From: Rathayibacter iranicus NCPPB 2253 = VKM Ac-1602
GTDB lineage: Bacteria; Actinomycetota; Actinomycetes; Actinomycetales; Microbacteriaceae
Direction: 5' to 3'
Length of the DNA: 64,000 nt
Assembly: GCF_003149025.1 (NCBI RefSeq)
Contig: NZ_QGDV01000014.1
Coordinates: 1-64,000, forward strand
The notes beneath the pieces are model-generated. The model saw nothing but the letters and a program-made list of their open reading frames with translations. It ran no database searches and was not told where the DNA came from. A program made the translations under genes and the position numbers. Shown piece after piece: positions 16,887 to 26,003 of this stretch (positions within the stretch are counted from its first letter, which is position 1; each line of letters starts with the position of its first letter).

Positions 16887-18352
16887 GCGGCTCCCAGCAG
16901 GACAGCAGCAACCGATCAGATAAGGACGAACACAGCGTGGTGGATCACTCCCCGACCGACGACTCCGGCGATTTCCGCATCGAGCACGACACGATGGGCG
17001 AGGTGCGAGTCCCACGTGATGCCCTGTATGCCGCCCAGACGCAGCGGGCCGTCGAGAACTTTCCCATCTCGGGAGCCGGGCTCGAGCCGGCGCAGATCGC
17101 GGCCCTCGCCCGCATCAAGAAGGCCGCGGCGCTCGCGAACGCCGAGCTGGGCGTCCTCGACTCCGACATCGCCACCGCGATCGCCGACGCGGCCGACCTC
17201 ATCGTCGGCGGCGGCTACGACGCGCACTTCCCGATCGACGTCTACCAGACCGGCTCGGGCACCTCCTCGAACATGAACATGAACGAGGTCCTGAGCTCGC
17301 TCGCCACCACCGCGCTCGGCCGCACCGTGCATCCGAACGACCACGTCAACGCCTCGCAGTCGTCCAACGACGTCTTCCCGACCTCCGTGCATGTGGCCGT
17401 CACCGGTGCGCTGATCGAGTCACTCATCCCCGCGCTCGAGCAGCTCGCCGAGTCGCTCGAGGTCAAGGCCGAGCAGTGGGCCGAGGTCGTCAAGGCAGGC
17501 CGCACCCATCTGATGGACGCCACGCCCGTGACCCTCGGGCAAGAGTTCGGCGGATACGCTGCGCAGATCCGTCTCGGCATCGAGCGTGTGCACTCGGCGC
17601 TCCCCCGGGTCGCCGAGGTCCCTCTTGGGGGCACGGCCGTGGGCACCGGGATCAACACCCCGGCCGGCTTCCCGCAGAAAGTCATCGCGCGCCTGGCGGA
17701 GGAGACGGGCTTGCCCGTCACCGAGGCCCGCAACCACTTCGAGGCCCAGGGTGCGCGCGACTCGCTCGTGGAGGCCTCCGGCGCGCTCCGGGTGCTCGCG
17801 GTGAGCCTGACCAAGATCAACAACGACCTGCGCTGGATGGGCTCGGGACCGAATACCGGCCTCGGCGAGCTGCGCATCCCCGATTTACAGCCCGGCTCCT
17901 CGATCATGCCGGGCAAGGTGAATCCGGTGATCCCGGAGGCCGTGCTGATGGTCTGCGCGCGCGTAATCGGCAACGACGCCACGATCGCCTGGGCCGGCGC
18001 CTCCGGAGCCTTCGAGCTCAACGTCGCGATCCCGGTGATGGGCACGGCGCTGCTGGAATCGATTCGCCTGCTCTCGAACTCGGCTGTGTTGCTCGCCGAC
18101 AAGACGATCGACGGCCTCGAAGCCGACGTCGCGCACGCCCGCGCGCTCGCCGAGTCGTCGCCCTCCATCGTCACTCCGCTTAACAAGGTGATCGGCTATG
18201 AGGCTGCCGCCGTGGTCGCGAAGAACTCGGTCGCCAAGGGCATCACCGTGCGCGAATCGGTCGTCGATCTCGGCTTCGTCGAGCGCGGCGAGGTGACGGA
18301 GGAGCAGCTCGACAGCGCCCTGAACGTCATGTCGATGACGCACCCCGGCTGA
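16883..18352 (+). CDS. fumC: class II fumarate hydratase
   Basis: This enzyme reversibly hydrates fumarate to L-malate in the TCA cycle. It is 489 residues if GTG 16883 (GTGA overlap with the carbonic anhydrase stop) is used. The first ~30 residues are polar and unconserved, so an internal start is possible. Conserved blocks: [43 protein letters not shown] and the fumarase signature [11 protein letters not shown]. Iron-sulfur cysteines are absent, as expected for class II. Confidence 0.96.
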   Translation: MSGSQQDSSNRSDKDEHSVVDHSPTDDSGDFRIEHDTMGEVRVPRDALYAAQTQRAVENFPISGAGLEPAQIAALARIKKAAALANAELGVLDSDIATAIADAADLIVGGGYDAHFPIDVYQTGSGTSSNMNMNEVLSSLATTALGRTVHPNDHVNASQSSNDVFPTSVHVAVTGALIESLIPALEQLAESLEVKAEQWAEVVKAGRTHLMDATPVTLGQEFGGYAAQIRLGIERVHSALPRVAEVPLGGTAVGTGINTPAGFPQKVIARLAEETGLPVTEARNHFEAQGARDSLVEASGALRVLAVSLTKINNDLRWMGSGPNTGLGELRIPDLQPGSSIMPGKVNPVIPEAVLMVCARVIGNDATIAWAGASGAFELNVAIPVMGTALLESIRLLSNSAVLLADKTIDGLEADVAHARALAESSPSIVTPLNKVIGYEAAAVVAKNSVAKGITVRESVVDLGFVERGEVTEEQLDSALNVMSMTHPG

Positions 18353-18385
18353 GCCCCGGTGGCCCGTGTCCGGCGCGAGGGGCCC

Positions 18386-18853
18386 TCAGAGCATGAGCCA
18401 GAACGCCGCGAGCTGGAACGGCCCGAAGGCGATCCGGTCGCGGCTGCGCAGGGCGAGCGCCCACAAACCCGCCAGTACGAAGGCGAGGGTGGGCGCCGCC
18501 GCGACCCGATCGGGTCCGAGAGCGGCAAGCGGCGGTGCGAGCGCTGCTTGAAGTTTCACGTCGCCGAACCCGAGCCCGCCGGCCGCGTGCAGCGTCCCAC
18601 AGCCCAGCACGGTCGCGAGGATGGCGAGCAGCGTCCCTCCGGTCGGCGCGAACGCGACGCCCGCCACCAGCAGCGGCAGCGTGAGCGCGTTCGGGAGCCG
18701 CCTCCCGCGGACATCCGCCACCACCAGCGGAACGCTCACCAGCGCCACGGCTGTCAGGCCCGGCGACTCCCGGAGGCGCGGCGCCGCGATCATGAGCAGC
18801 GCCAGGGCGCCCAGGACCAGGGCGGCCCGGTCAAGAAGAGGTCCGCGGATCAT
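18386..18853 (-). CDS. A24-family prepilin peptidase-like membrane protein
   Basis: The protein has 155 residues with five to six hydrophobic helices. It carries the two catalytic aspartate motifs of the TadV/CpaA/PilD aspartic proteases: DVRGRRLPNALT near residue 47 and GLGFGDVKLQAAL near residue 97. The N-terminal methyltransferase domain of full-length PilD is absent, as in short TadV/CpaA forms. No pilin, secretion ATPase or tad gene is nearby, so the substrate must be encoded elsewhere or the gene is an orphan. Confidence 0.8.
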   Translation of the reverse strand: MIRGPLLDRAALVLGALALLMIAAPRLRESPGLTAVALVSVPLVVADVRGRRLPNALTLPLLVAGVAFAPTGGTLLAILATVLGCGTLHAAGGLGFGDVKLQAALAPPLAALGPDRVAAAPTLAFVLAGLWALALRSRDRIAFGPFQLAAFWLML

Positions 18854-18904
18854 TCGCCGAGGTTAGAGCCCACCGCCTGTGCCGCGCTGGCGTTGTCCAC
18901 AGGC

Positions 18905-20071
18905 TCAGCCGCGCGGAGGAAGCGGCCCGAGGAGGAGCGCCGCCCAGGCCCCGTGCGCCGAGGACTCATCAGAAGGGTGGAACTGCCCCGCGAGTACGTC
19001 GCGGTACAGGCGGCCGAGTTCCGATCGGCGGGCGTAGGACGAGCCGCCCGCTATCCGCACGGCACCTTCGACGACGCGCAGTGCCCCTTCCGTGGTCCGG
19101 ATCTTGACTCCGACGAGCGCGGGGAACCAGCGTGCGCCACGGTCGACCAGCGCGTCCACGTCGGCCGCCGCCGAGCGCAGTGGTGCCTCGAGCCCGTCGA
19201 GCAGCACGCCCACCTCGGCCACCCGGTGGCGGACGTCGGGGTCCTCGGTGAGCGGGCGCCCGCCCGAGCGGAGGGATGTCCGGCGCCGCACCGACGCGAC
19301 CGCCAATTCCAGCGCCCGCTGCGCGACACCGAGGTAGACCGACGAGATCAAAAGTTCGAAGGCCGCGAAGACGGCGAAGACGAACGGGTCGGCAGTGGGT
19401 CCGACAGGCAGTGAGCGGATCATCCGCTCGGCCGGCACCACGACCCCGTCGAGCACGGTCGTGCGGCTCTGGGTAGCCCGCATGCCGAGCGTGTCCCAGT
19501 CGTCGCGCACGTCGAGACCGGCGACCGGCGACTCCGGGCCCTCCCGGTCGACGAAGCCGTGCACGAGCCGCGGCTCCACGCCGGTGTCGTCGCGGCCGAA
19601 GACACCGAGCCGCGTCCAGGCTGGCGCGAGGGAGGTGAAGACCTTGGTTCCGGTGAAACGGTAGCCGCCGTCCCCGAGCGGCTCCGCCTGCGTCAGCGAG
19701 TCCGAGAGGACGAGATCGTTGCCCGCCTCGCTGTTGCCGAACGCGAAGACGTGGCCGGCTGCGGCGTCTGTCAGCACCGAGCGGAGGGAGTCGTCGCCGC
19801 GGTCGAGCAGGATGCGGGCGATCGCCGTCCAGACGAGATGCATGTTGACAGCGAGCGCTGTGGCGGGTGCGGCGGTCGCGAGCCGCGTCTGCTCGGCCGC
19901 CGCCTGCTCCAGACCGAGGCCCGCGCCGCCGAGATCAGCCGGGACGAGCAGGGCGAGGTAGCCGATCGCGCGCAGCTCGTCCAGGTCCTCAGCGCAGAAG
20001 GCGTTGCGCTCGTCGTAGTCGGCCGCGCGGAGTCGGAAGCGCTCGAGGAGCGCGTCGTCAAGAATGCTCAC
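18905..20071 (-). CDS. acyl-CoA dehydrogenase family protein
   Basis: This is a FAD-dependent dehydrogenase of the acyl-CoA dehydrogenase superfamily, 388 residues from GTG 20071. It has the three-domain organisation: an N-terminal helical part (DLDELRAIGYLALLVPADLG), a middle beta domain (FAFGNSEAGNDL, RFTGTKVFTSLAP, WDTLGMRATQSRTTVLDGV), and a C-terminal helical bundle (GVAQRALELAVASVRRRTSL, RIAGGSSYARRSELGRLYRD). The terminal GGSSYARRSELGRLYRD resembles the DszC/monooxygenase-like branch as much as fatty-acid oxidising enzymes. The substrate is unknown. It stands alone between the prepilin peptidase-like gene and phoH2. Confidence 0.85.
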   Translation of the reverse strand: MSILDDALLERFRLRAADYDERNAFCAEDLDELRAIGYLALLVPADLGGAGLGLEQAAAEQTRLATAAPATALAVNMHLVWTAIARILLDRGDDSLRSVLTDAAAGHVFAFGNSEAGNDLVLSDSLTQAEPLGDGGYRFTGTKVFTSLAPAWTRLGVFGRDDTGVEPRLVHGFVDREGPESPVAGLDVRDDWDTLGMRATQSRTTVLDGVVVPAERMIRSLPVGPTADPFVFAVFAAFELLISSVYLGVAQRALELAVASVRRRTSLRSGGRPLTEDPDVRHRVAEVGVLLDGLEAPLRSAAADVDALVDRGARWFPALVGVKIRTTEGALRVVEGAVRIAGGSSYARRSELGRLYRDVLAGQFHPSDESSAHGAWAALLLGPLPPRG

Positions 20072-20179
20072 CCAGCCAACCGTACGCGCCGCGGCCCGCG
20101 GCTCACGCACCCGCGTCCGGCTCGCAGCACGTGACGGATTCTGCGAGCCGGACGCCATTTCGACGAGTCGGAGGCGGGC

Positions 20180-21562
20180 TCACGCCAGCTCGTTCGACTC
20201 CAGCATCTCGGTCACGAGCGCCGCAATCGCCGAGCGCTCCGAGCGCGTCAGGGTGACGTGTGCAAACAGCGGGTGCCCCTTCAACGTCTCGATCACGGAG
20301 GCGACACCGTCGTACCGGCCGACGCGCAAGTTGTCACGCTGCGCCACGTCGTGCGTCAGCACCACCCGAGAATTCTGGCCGACGCGCGAGAGCACAGTGA
20401 GCAGGACGTTGCGCTCGAGCGACTGCGCCTCATCGACGATCACGAAGGCGTCGTGCAGTGAGCGACCGCGGATGTGCGTGAGTGGCAAGACCTCGAGCAT
20501 CCCCCGTGCGATCACCTCATCGAGCACGTTCTGCGAGACCAGCGCGCCGAGCGTGTCGAAGACGGCCTGCGCCCACGGGTTCATCTTCTCCGCGGCGTCC
20601 CCCGGTAAAAAGCCGAGATCCTGGCCGCCGACGGCGTAGAGCGGACGGAAGACCATGATCTTCTTGTGCTGGCGCTTCTCGAGCACCGCCTCCAGCCCGG
20701 CGCACAGGGCGAGAGCCGACTTCCCGGTGCCGGCCCGACCGCCGAGCGAAACGATGCCCACTTCCTGATCGAGGAGCAGATCGATGGCGAGGCGCTGCTC
20801 CGCCGACCTGCCGTGCAGGCCGAAGACGTCCTTATCGCCGCGCACCAGCGTGATCTGGCGCTTTCCGGTCACCCGCGCGAGCGCAGAGCCGCGGTCGGAG
20901 TGGACGACCAGCCCGGTGTTGACGGGAATGTCGGCCACGACATCGGTGAAGAGCCGCTCGCGATCATAGAGTTCGCTCATCGCGTCGCCGCTGAGAGTCA
21001 CCGCGTCCATGCCCGTCCAGCCCGACTCGGGGGCCAGCTCGGCCAGGTACTCCTCGGCGGCGAGCCCGATCGAGGCGGCCTTGACCCGCATCGGCATGTC
21101 CTTCGACACGACGGTGACCGACGCCCCCTCGCTCTGCAAGTTGAGCGCGACGGCCAGAATTCGGGCGTCGTTGTCGCCGAGCTGGAGACCACTGGGGAGC
21201 ACCGACATATTCGAGTGGTTCAGCTCGACCCGGAGGGTGCCGCCCCTGCCGACCGCGATCGGGAAGTCGAGCCGCTCGTGCTGCACTCGCAGCTCGTCCA
21301 GGTTGCGCAGAGCCTGACGGGCGAAGTACCCAATCTCGGGATCGTTGCGCTTGCCCTCGAGTTCGCTAATCACCACGATCGGAAGCACGACGGCGTGCTC
21401 GGCGAAGCGGAACATCGAGGACGGATCCGAGAGCAGCACCGAGGTGTCGAGGACATAGGTGCGCTGAAGCTGATCGGTCGATTCCGCGGAGCCGTGCTGC
21501 GCGCGGCGGTGGAGGCCGCCCTGCGCGCCGGTCTGCGGATTCATGCCCTGGGAAACTGTCAC
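20180..21562 (-). CDS. phoH2: PhoH2: PIN-domain RNase fused to PhoH ATPase/helicase
   Basis: The protein has 460 residues from GTG 21562, chosen because GGAGAG lies about 5 nt upstream; the open frame extends to 21760 without support. An N-terminal PIN domain starts at [19 protein letters not shown], with further acidic residues in [18 protein letters not shown] and [15 protein letters not shown]. The C-terminal PhoH ATPase carries [20 protein letters not shown] (Walker A) and [12 protein letters not shown] (Walker B). Mycobacterial PhoH2 is a sequence-specific RNA helicase/RNase described as toxin-like. No separate upstream antitoxin-like frame is convincing here. Confidence 0.93.
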   Translation of the reverse strand: MTVSQGMNPQTGAQGGLHRRAQHGSAESTDQLQRTYVLDTSVLLSDPSSMFRFAEHAVVLPIVVISELEGKRNDPEIGYFARQALRNLDELRVQHERLDFPIAVGRGGTLRVELNHSNMSVLPSGLQLGDNDARILAVALNLQSEGASVTVVSKDMPMRVKAASIGLAAEEYLAELAPESGWTGMDAVTLSGDAMSELYDRERLFTDVVADIPVNTGLVVHSDRGSALARVTGKRQITLVRGDKDVFGLHGRSAEQRLAIDLLLDQEVGIVSLGGRAGTGKSALALCAGLEAVLEKRQHKKIMVFRPLYAVGGQDLGFLPGDAAEKMNPWAQAVFDTLGALVSQNVLDEVIARGMLEVLPLTHIRGRSLHDAFVIVDEAQSLERNVLLTVLSRVGQNSRVVLTHDVAQRDNLRVGRYDGVASVIETLKGHPLFAHVTLTRSERSAIAALVTEMLESNELA

Positions 21563-21740
21563 GACGACTCTCCACACTTCGGGGGCCTGGACCCCCGACT
21601 CATGTCCTCGAATCGGCCTCGTCGGTGCAACCTGTGCACCGCGCAGTGTCCCTTCGGTGTCTGCGCGATATCGAGCCGTACTTCTGTGGCCGTCTCGACC
21701 AGGCGCTGTACCTGATGACTCGAACCTAACCCGGCGAATG

Positions 21741-21772
21741 ACATTCGTGTGCTTCCGCACCGCTACGAATGT
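21741..21772. repeat. two-part hairpin upstream of phoH2
   Basis: An 8-bp outer stem (ACATTCGT / ACGAATGT, 21741-21748 and 21765-21772) encloses an inner GTGC-TTCC-GCAC hairpin. It lies about 180 bp upstream of the phoH2 start, in an intergenic stretch that is less GC-rich than its surroundings. It could be a transcript-level element in a long leader or a protein-binding site. Confidence 0.5.
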
Positions 21773-22116
21773 GTAACCAACACGTGAACGCGCGGCGTGC
21801 GCTCGTGCTCAGTCACGGGAGCCGAGGACCGCCAAGCCGAACTCATCGGCGACGTCCACGACGGCGCTGACCCGCTTGGAGACGAGCAGCCTCTGCTGGT
21901 CGGCACAATCCGAGCGCACAGTACACGAACGAGGCTCTCGCGGCCAACGAGTGGCGCCGGACGCTCGTGCGCCAGTGCATGTTCTTGTGTCGAGCGAGGA
22001 GCCGACCGAGGCGTGCCCAGAAGCCAGAAGGGCTTCGCTCGCGACACAGTCAGACAGCGGCCTACGTGGGGTTCACATCAGGGGTAGCTGACCCGTACAC
22101 TGAAGTTCAGGTCAGT
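21773..22116. other. intergenic stretch with no recognisable gene
   Basis: This lies between the phoH2 upstream hairpin and the terminator of the DUF3800 gene. Short open frames on both strands have no ribosome sites and arginine/serine-rich composition typical of chance frames. A minus-strand segment at about 21826-21905 (VSKRVSAVVDVADEFGLAVL in one frame) has protein-like codon use and might be a residue of a lost gene, but it cannot be assigned. Confidence 0.4.
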
Positions 22117-22140
22117 GAAAAGACATCCAGGGGACGTCTT
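22117..22140 (-). terminator. rho-independent terminator of the DUF3800 gene
   Basis: On the minus strand AAGACGTCC and GGATGTCTT flank a 3-nt loop (arms at 22132-22140 and 22120-22128, 8 of 9 pairs), and the downstream arm runs into four T residues. It is 24 bp past the stop of the DUF3800 gene. A U-tract terminator is unusual for such GC-rich DNA and fits an acquired gene that brought its own terminator. Confidence 0.7.
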
Positions 22141-22163
22141 CCCGAAAGGGATAGCTGGCCGCC

Positions 22164-22832
22164 TTATTTCGTCGCCTTTCCCCACGGGAAGAATGGCGGT
22201 GAGCAGGATGGCTCGATGAAGTCCTGGTACCAGGTACCCGAGCGGCCTTCGACGCTCCGCTGCGTAGCCCACAAGCCATAATCGGCTACCTGCAGCCCCC
22301 AGGATGTGCTCGCATCCCAGACGCACAGCACGAACTGGCGGTCGACCTGCGAGCAGACGTCGCGCAAGGCAGCGTCGGCCTCGCGCTGCCGGGCCTTGGT
22401 ACCAAGCGTGGCAACCACAACGACAAGGGTGTCTCCACTCTTCGAGACCTGCCGAGCGAGATGCCTAAAGTGAAGGAACCAAGCCATCTTGCACAGGTGC
22501 ATCTCGCCGAGCGTGCGTACCCGCTCATAAGCGTTGGCCTTCATCAGAAATGTGCTGTCGAAACGCGGCTGCTGCTCCTTGATAGCCGTGAACATCGCCG
22601 TTTTCGTCGCCCATGTGTCCTGGACTGCGTGGAAACCCTTCGGCAGCGCGACGCCTGGCCGCCCGTTCTGCCCTGCGGCAAGGGAAGCACGAAGTGAGAG
22701 ACCACCCCATAGTGCCTCGGGGTGCTCGGAGCGGAAAACGGCGGTCCCAAACCCGAAGTACGGCGACGCGCCAGGTTTTGTCCCATAATCGAGATTCCCC
22801 GTCTCGTCGGCATAAATGTAGACGTTCCCCAC
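22164..22832 (-). CDS. DUF3800 domain protein
   Basis: The protein has 222 residues and starts at GTG 22832 after AGGGGAG. The family signature is clear: the N-terminal NVYIYADETGNLDY, and the C-terminal WDASTSWGLQVADYGLWATQ with the conserved Gln-Val-Ala-Asp. Conserved acidic residues at both ends (D9, E10 and the late Asp) suggest an RNase H-like metal-dependent nuclease fold, but the family has no established activity. It is scattered in bacterial accessory regions. Here it interrupts a conserved block between phoH2 and the prenyl synthase and has its own terminator, pointing to acquisition. Confidence 0.8.
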   Translation of the reverse strand: MGNVYIYADETGNLDYGTKPGASPYFGFGTAVFRSEHPEALWGGLSLRASLAAGQNGRPGVALPKGFHAVQDTWATKTAMFTAIKEQQPRFDSTFLMKANAYERVRTLGEMHLCKMAWFLHFRHLARQVSKSGDTLVVVVATLGTKARQREADAALRDVCSQVDRQFVLCVWDASTSWGLQVADYGLWATQRSVEGRSGTWYQDFIEPSCSPPFFPWGKATK

Positions 22833-22941
22833 ACTCTCCCCTTGCTGTCATCGTCCCCGTCATCCTCCCAGAGCGCTCCCGCTCCGAGCCGGTGGTCGGC
22901 CACCAGAGCGTGATGCAGGTGGTGCGATAGGAGCCGCGCCC

Positions 22942-23706
22942 TCAACTGCCGAAGCGACGGTGGCGCCCGGCGTAGTCGCGCAGTGCACGGAGGAAGTCGA
23001 CCTCGCGGATATCCGGGCCCAGCGCCTCCATGAAGTAGAACTCGCTGTGCGCGCTCTGCCAGAGCATGAAGTCCGAGAGTCGCTGCTCCCCCGACGTGCG
23101 AATGACGAGGTCCGGGTCCGGCTGCCCGCTGGTGTAGAGGTGCTCGCCGATCAGCTCGGGCGTGAGCAGGCCGGCGACGTCCTCGATCGAGGAGCCGCGC
23201 TTGCCGTGGTCGTCGAGGATGCTCCGCACGGCCTGGGCGATCTCGTGCCGACCGCCATAGCCGACGGCGAGGTTCACGTGCAGGCCTGTGTGAGTGGCGG
23301 TGCGCTCCTCCGCCGTGTCGAGCGCCAGCACCAGCGATTCCGGCAGCCCCTCGTCGGAACCGACGTGTTGCACGCGCCAGTCAGGCTGCTGCGACACCTC
23401 CTCGGCGAGGTCGGCGATGATCGCGATCAGCTCCGTCAGCTCGCTGCTTTCACGCCCGACGAGGTTGTCTTGCGAGAGCAGGTAGAGGGTGACATGTCGG
23501 ACACCCAGCTCGTCGCACCACTGGAGGAACTCGTGCACCTTCGCGGCACCGGCGCGGTGGCCGTGCGCGGCCGTCTCGAGCGCTCGTTGCCGCGCCCAGC
23601 GTCGGTTTCCGTCGATGATCATCGCGACATGGTTCGGCAGGGAATCGGCCGGGAGACTGGCACGGAGCCGCTTTTTATAGACGCCGTAGAGGAGGTCCCT
23701 TCCCAT
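22942..23706 (-). CDS. uppS: Z-isoprenyl (undecaprenyl-type) diphosphate synthase
   Basis: This cis-prenyltransferase condenses IPP onto an allylic diphosphate to make the lipid carrier for wall synthesis or a shorter Z-prenyl product. ATG 23706 (MGRDLLYGVYKKRLRAS) gives 254 residues, the usual length; the frame is open further upstream. Conserved regions: HVAMIIDGNRRWAR with the catalytic Asp, YLLSQDNLVGRES, NLAVGYGGRHEIAQAVR and PDPDLVIRTSGEQRLSDFML. The neighbourhood (hemolysin III, mca, greA) parallels Rv1086 of M. tuberculosis, which makes short Z,E-farnesyl diphosphate, so chain length is uncertain. Confidence 0.9.
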   Translation of the reverse strand: MGRDLLYGVYKKRLRASLPADSLPNHVAMIIDGNRRWARQRALETAAHGHRAGAAKVHEFLQWCDELGVRHVTLYLLSQDNLVGRESSELTELIAIIADLAEEVSQQPDWRVQHVGSDEGLPESLVLALDTAEERTATHTGLHVNLAVGYGGRHEIAQAVRSILDDHGKRGSSIEDVAGLLTPELIGEHLYTSGQPDPDLVIRTSGEQRLSDFMLWQSAHSEFYFMEALGPDIREVDFLRALRDYAGRHRRFGS

Positions 23707-23811
23707 CGGCAGTCTCGGCTTTGGCACAGTGACACGGTAGTCGACGCGAGCGGTCGTCGAAGCCCATCGCCTCCCGGTGTCGCCCACGGAGCGCGTCGTA
23801 AGCTATCGCGC

Positions 23812-24597
23812 ATGAGTCAGCGGCCGATGCCTCCTCTGCCCGACCCCTCCGAGCGCCGCGTCGGCGAGACTGCCGTGACCCGAAACGATGCCGAGGGCGC
23901 GGACCTCCCGGCCCTTCCGCTCGTTGACGACGCCATCGACCTCAGCGCGGCCGCCGAACTGCGCCCCACCTGGCGCGGCTGGATCCACGCGGGCCTGTTT
24001 CCCCTCGCGATCATCGCCGGAGTAGTCCTGATCGCGGTTGCCGACGGCGCGGCGGCGAAGTGGGCCGCCGCTGTGTTCGCGACCACGTCGCTCCTCCTCT
24101 TCGGCACCTCCGCCCTCTACCACCGGTTTGATTGGTCACCGCGCACGAAAATGATCCTCAAGCGGATCGACCACGCCAACATCTTCCTGTTGATTGCTGG
24201 CACCTACACGCCACTCGCCGTCCTCGCCCTGCCGCCCGCGCAGGGCTCGCTCCTGCTGGTCCTGGTCTGGTCGGGCGCGCTACTCGGCATCGGCTTCCGC
24301 GTCTTCTGGATCTCGGCTCCGCGGTGGTTGTACGTGCCGCTCTACCTGCTGCTCGGCTGGGCCGCGGTGATGTATCTCGGGCCACTCTTCGAGGTGAGCG
24401 CGGCGATGATGGTGCTGGTCCTCGTTGGCGGCCTCTGCTACTCGGTGGGCGCCGTGATCTACGGCATGAAGAAGCCGAATCCCGTGCCCGGAGTGTTCGG
24501 CTTCCACGAGATCTTCCACGCGCTCACCGCGGTGGCGTTCCTCTGCCACTGGACGGCGGCGCTGATCGTCTCGATCCATCCCGCCTATAACGCGTAG
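23812..24597 (+). CDS. hemolysin III / PAQR-family membrane protein
   Basis: The protein has 261 residues starting at ATG 23812, divergent from uppS. A polar N-terminal tail of about 45 residues precedes seven hydrophobic segments. Metal-site motifs of the superfamily are present: SALYHRFDWSP, KRIDHANIFLLIAGTYTPLA and FHEIFHALTAVAFLCHW. Bacterial members (YqfA/TrhA) affect membrane energetics; haemolytic activity is a historical label. It lies in the conserved uppS-hemolysin III-mca context. Confidence 0.92.
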   Translation: MSQRPMPPLPDPSERRVGETAVTRNDAEGADLPALPLVDDAIDLSAAAELRPTWRGWIHAGLFPLAIIAGVVLIAVADGAAAKWAAAVFATTSLLLFGTSALYHRFDWSPRTKMILKRIDHANIFLLIAGTYTPLAVLALPPAQGSLLLVLVWSGALLGIGFRVFWISAPRWLYVPLYLLLGWAAVMYLGPLFEVSAAMMVLVLVGGLCYSVGAVIYGMKKPNPVPGVFGFHEIFHALTAVAFLCHWTAALIVSIHPAYNA

Positions 24598-24603
24598 CCG
24601 GGC

Positions 24604-24861
24604 TCAGCGCTCGCGGCGCTCCGCCTCCTCGGCGTCGAGTCGCTCCTTCACCTGCGCGGTGTAGGTGGTGCGGCGGACCCGGCGCACCATGTCAAGCGCG
24701 AGCAGCACCGCCGCGAGGGCGATCACGAGCATGGTCACGAAGCCGAACAGGCCCGGCGTGACCGTGTCCTCGTTGAACTCGGGGCCCGGGGTGGGTACTG
24801 GGCTGGAGCTGGCGGCGAGGACAAGCGCTGTTCGGCCTTCCTCGAGGACGGTGGCGATCAT
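24604..24861 (-). CDS. small single-pass membrane protein next to mca
   Basis: The protein has 85 residues. A short extracytoplasmic segment (SSSPVPTPGPEFNEDTVTPG) is followed by one membrane helix (LFGFVTMLVIALAAVLLALDMV) and a charged cytoplasmic tail (RRVRRTTYTAQVKERLDAEE). The start ATG 24861 overlaps the mca stop by 4 bp, so the two are co-translated. A comparable small membrane protein follows mca in other actinobacteria. Its function is unknown; a role in anchoring or regulating Mca is only suggested by linkage. Confidence 0.8.
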   Translation of the reverse strand: MIATVLEEGRTALVLAASSSPVPTPGPEFNEDTVTPGLFGFVTMLVIALAAVLLALDMVRRVRRTTYTAQVKERLDAEEAERRER

Positions 24862-25910
24862 ATGGCGGCCCGGCTTTCATTGACTGCGACGGGCGTTCCC
24901 GCAATGGCGACCCCGGAACCGGCAGGCTCGGGAATCACCGGGACGGAGTCGGTCGGCTCCGGATCCGGCGGGATCGGCGGCACGACGGCCGTCGGCCCCG
25001 GTGCCAGCTCGGCAAGGTCGATGCCCGCGAACAGGTCGGTCTCGGGCGTCGGAGCCGACACGCGGCTCTCGACCAGCTGGAAGTCGTCTGTCGGCCAGGC
25101 GGCGTCGATTACGTCGTGCGGCAGGAAGAAGAAGGCGTTATCGGGAGCGACCTGGCTGGCGTGCGCGAGTAGCGCGGCGTCTCGGCGGTCGTGGAAACCT
25201 GAGATGACAATGCGCGTCGTAACAAGGAACGGCGAGTCCTCGTTCCAGTGCGCTATCTCCTCGAAGACCTCGAGGCGGGGATCCTCCGGGTCAAGCGAGC
25301 GGAGATGCTCGGCGATAGCCAGCAGCTTCTGCAGGCTGTAGACGCGGTCGTAGTACAACTTCGACACACTCCACGGCGCGCCGAGTCCGCGGTACTCATC
25401 GACGACTCCCGCAGCGCGGAATGCCTCGACCGCGACCTGGTGGGCGCGGATGTGGTCCGGATGCGGATATCCGCCCTTCTCGTCGTAACTGATGATGACG
25501 TGCGGGCGGAACCGGCGGACGAGGCGCACGAGCGGTGCGGCGGCGGTCTGGAGCGGAACGCCGGCGAAGGAGGAGGGGTCGACAACGCCGTCCTCGGGCA
25601 TCCCCGAGTCGACGAAGCCAAGCCAGGTGTGTTGGACGCCCAGTGCTTCACGAGCGGCGGCCATCTCGTGGCGGCGGAGTCCGCCGATGTCGCGCTCGGC
25701 GTGAGCGCGCGGCTCGAGGCCCTCGTTCAAGATGGAACCGGCCTCGCCTCCGGTACACGAGACCACCATCACCTCGGCTCCGCGCGCGGCGTAGGCGGCG
25801 AGCGTCGCGGCGCCCTTGCTCGATTCGTCGTCGGGATGGGCATGCACGGCGAGGAGGCGTGGGACGTCCCGCACCTCCGAATCGACGGAGACCTCGACGA
25901 CCTGGGACAC
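24858..25910 (-). CDS. mca: mycothiol S-conjugate amidase
   Basis: Mca cleaves mycothiol S-conjugates of electrophiles and antibiotics, releasing an N-acetylcysteine mercapturic acid for export. There are 350 residues. The zinc site is visible as H25/D28 in VHAHPDDESSKG and the later His in GGYPHPDHIRAHQVA. CTGGEAGSILNEGL is also typical. The final ~60 residues form a Pro-rich tail (PPIPPDPEPTDSVPVIPEPA) outside the catalytic fold. It shares ancestry with the deacetylase MshB, but length and context favour Mca. It is evidence for a mycothiol-producing actinobacterium. Confidence 0.93.
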   Translation of the reverse strand: MSQVVEVSVDSEVRDVPRLLAVHAHPDDESSKGAATLAAYAARGAEVMVVSCTGGEAGSILNEGLEPRAHAERDIGGLRRHEMAAAREALGVQHTWLGFVDSGMPEDGVVDPSSFAGVPLQTAAAPLVRLVRRFRPHVIISYDEKGGYPHPDHIRAHQVAVEAFRAAGVVDEYRGLGAPWSVSKLYYDRVYSLQKLLAIAEHLRSLDPEDPRLEVFEEIAHWNEDSPFLVTTRIVISGFHDRRDAALLAHASQVAPDNAFFFLPHDVIDAAWPTDDFQLVESRVSAPTPETDLFAGIDLAELAPGPTAVVPPIPPDPEPTDSVPVIPEPAGSGVAIAGTPVAVNESRAAI

Positions 25911-26003
25911 GATGGCTCGATTCCTCGGGGTTTAATGGAATTTGCGCGTCCTGAAAGGATTCGCGCTACCCGTCCAGAGTAGACGCATCACCGAGGGAGA
26001 TCC

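Noticed and set aside
21826..21905. Possible C-terminal stub of a lost gene on the minus strand
   Set aside because: About 30 codons look protein-like, but they have no upstream continuity, start or recognisable family; too short to call.
22960..23811. N-terminal extension of the hemolysin III reading frame
   Set aside because: The extension is antisense to the prenyl diphosphate synthase; the ATG at 23812 gives the normal protein length.
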